From Chryseobacterium sp. Bi04 (GTDB lineage Bacteria; Bacteroidota; Bacteroidia; Flavobacteriales; Weeksellaceae): a stretch of 64,000 bases of DNA. Positions 62,779 through 64,000 of this stretch are shown here, in pieces (position 1 is the first letter of the stretch; the number at the start of each line of letters is the position of its first letter). Under the pieces are notes generated by a model. The model was not told the DNA's origin. It ran no database searches and saw only the letters and a program-made list of their open reading frames with translations. Location: positions 20,850 to 84,849 of the forward strand of contig NZ_CAKKLP010000017.1 of assembly GCF_918698085.1 (NCBI RefSeq), written 5' to 3'. The translations under genes and the position numbers were made by a program.

Positions 62779-63148
62779 AATATATGAATATGCGGTAATA
62801 CGCTTAGTACCGAAAGTTGAAAGAGAGGAATTTTTCAATATTGGGCTCGTCATGTTTTCAAAAAAAGAAAAATTTATCCGCGTAGCATTCCATTTGTGCC
62901 CTGATAAGTTTAAGCTGATGCACAGTAAACTGGATTATGAGGATATCATTCAGAACCTGGAAAGCTTTCAGAAAATTGCTGAAGGAAATAAAGAAGGAGG
63001 TCCTATTGCTCTGCTTGACATCCCCGAACGCTTTCGCTGGCTAACGGCTGTACGAAGTGCTGTTGTTCAAACTTCAAGACCTCATCCCGGAAAATCAAAA
63101 GATCTGGATACTACTTTTGGTAAACTTTTTGAGGAGTTAGTAAAATAA
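62765..63148 (+). CDS. DUF3037 protein, partner of the HipA-like kinase
   Basis: 127 residues, overlapping the HipA-like gene by 14 bases. YEYAVIRLVPKVEREEFFNIGLVMFSK (cut here) is the DUF3037 signature, followed by RFRWLTAVRSAVVQTSRPHPG. Its function is unknown; fixed linkage suggests that the two proteins act together, perhaps as a regulator and kinase. Confidence 0.85.
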   Translation: MQEDKIYEYAVIRLVPKVEREEFFNIGLVMFSKKEKFIRVAFHLCPDKFKLMHSKLDYEDIIQNLESFQKIAEGNKEGGPIALLDIPERFRWLTAVRSAVVQTSRPHPGKSKDLDTTFGKLFEELVK

Positions 63149-63170
63149 CACTTCTTCAAAAAAGTTTACT

Positions 63171-63893
63171 ATGAAATTAACGAATAACATATCAATTTAC
63201 AGGTTTTTTACGAACCTGTTTTTTGTTTTGCTTTTAAGTTCTTCTCCTTTAATTTTTTCACAGTCATTTTCACAAGCCCCAACCAAGGCTGCACGGATAA
63301 AAAGCACCCTACTTCCTGAAATAGCCACAGTTTCCGAGAATATAGTTTACAAAACCGGTAAAAAGGGAACACCTGTGACTTTGGACCTTTATACTCCAAA
63401 GAATGCATCTATTGATAAGCTTCCGGTATTAATCTACGTTCACGGAGGTGGATGGATTGAAGGTGATAAAGTTGTCTATACTGACAATTATCTGGAAAAT
63501 ACGATTGTAAAACTGATGGCAAAGCAATATGCTGTTATCAGTATCAATTATACACTGCTGAATGAAAGCACTCATTTTCCTCTTCCACTGGATGACACCA
63601 AAGATGCCATAAGATGGGTAAGAAAGAATGCAGAAGAATATAATTTTGACCCCCATAATATTGGCCTATTTGGCGCTTCAGCGGGAGCACACCTTTCTCT
63701 TCTCGCTGCTTATACTCCGGATAATACTTTTTTAGGAAGCCCGGATCTTTCATCCTATTCAGCCAAGGTAAATTATGTTGTAGATCATTATGGTCCTGCT
63801 GATCTGAACAAACTTTTTCATACCAGGCTGGGAGTTATTCCGGTTTCCATGATTGGAAGGATTTCAAAAAAAATTGTCATCCTATGTTTGTAA
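63171..63893 (+). CDS. secreted alpha/beta hydrolase (esterase), C-terminally truncated
   Basis: 240 residues with a signal peptide (RFFTNLFFVLLLSSSPLIFSQ). The oxyanion motif is IYVHGGGWIEGD, and the nucleophile is in GLFGASAGAHLSLL (Ser). The usual enzyme has 290-340 residues; here the frame ends at ISKKIVILCL before the segment with the catalytic Asp and His. The end follows a run of eight A near 63867, so a one-base slip or assembly error could be responsible. Probably non-functional unless it is a read error. Bases 63894-64000 hold no clear gene. Confidence 0.72.
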   Translation: MKLTNNISIYRFFTNLFFVLLLSSSPLIFSQSFSQAPTKAARIKSTLLPEIATVSENIVYKTGKKGTPVTLDLYTPKNASIDKLPVLIYVHGGGWIEGDKVVYTDNYLENTIVKLMAKQYAVISINYTLLNESTHFPLPLDDTKDAIRWVRKNAEEYNFDPHNIGLFGASAGAHLSLLAAYTPDNTFLGSPDLSSYSAKVNYVVDHYGPADLNKLFHTRLGVIPVSMIGRISKKIVILCL

Positions 63894-64000
63894 AATATTA
63901 ATTTTAGGAATGAATAAGGAAAAGAGAGTAAAGAATAAGGTTACAATTTGTCATTAGTCTTCAAGACCGTTCGGAATGTTAATCCCTTTACTCTTTTTAC

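Noticed and set aside
63915..64000. Inverted repeat (AAAGAGAGTAAAG and CTTTACTCTTTTT) as an insertion sequence end
   Set aside because: It is short and imperfect, and the sequence ends before any transposase could be seen; it could equally be a terminator.

Overview
The window looks like a chromosomal segment of a Flavobacteriia member, most likely Chryseobacterium or a close relative. The evidence is AT-rich DNA, leaders without strong Shine-Dalgarno sites, TAnnTTTG-type promoter boxes, three proteins with type IX secretion C-terminal sorting domains, a Bacteroidetes-type (subtype iii) type VI secretion locus, and the tiny Bacteroidetes AURKAIP1/COX24-type ribosomal protein. The genus is inferred from these traits together, not from a database search.

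Bases 1-17300 (minus strand) hold part of a T6SS locus. Reading in the direction of transcription it contains two TssO-like single-pass proteins, a PKD-repeat membrane protein, a TssR-like lipoprotein, hcp, vgrG, a predicted metzincin-type effector, two mosaic duplicated lipoproteins (probable immunity), a polytopic membrane protein, ClpV, a lytic transglycosylase, and a second hcp plus a second vgrG cut by the window edge. The two hcp genes share a duplicated leader with paired palindromes. A LuxR-type regulator with Glu at the phosphoacceptor position is transcribed divergently from this locus.

Bases 18300-31400 are housekeeping and accessory genes: HU, the 29-residue ribosomal protein, RNase G, three tandem delta-60-repeat type IX substrates (the first frameshifted), OsmC, a CoA-pyrophosphatase Nudix protein, a PlsC-like acyltransferase, Mpl, a nitronate monooxygenase-like protein and an aldo/keto reductase. 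Bases 31531-33810 are a striking tandem array of ten palindromic units of about 226-234 bp. The same element recurs in opposite orientation at 47120-47785.

Bases 33860-46990 are small metabolic, redox and regulatory cassettes: two GNATs, LysR, a phosphoesterase, MdaB and an epimerase, ABM and DJ-1 proteins, CMD, DoxX and a Crp-like regulator, a proVWX-type glycine betaine transporter, and an HxlR regulator facing a quinone-reductase-like gene and a cupin gene. Bases 47795-50322 are a TonB receptor with a thioredoxin-like partner. Bases 50447-60456 are centred on tyrosine catabolism (HmgA, HppD, FahA) with two CoA-transferases, a flavin reductase and a GxxExxY gene enclosed by a 23-bp inverted repeat that appears to have been inserted between fahA and the flavin reductase. 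The right end carries a lipoprotein, an alpha/beta hydrolase, a HipA-like kinase with a DUF3037 protein, and a truncated secreted esterase.
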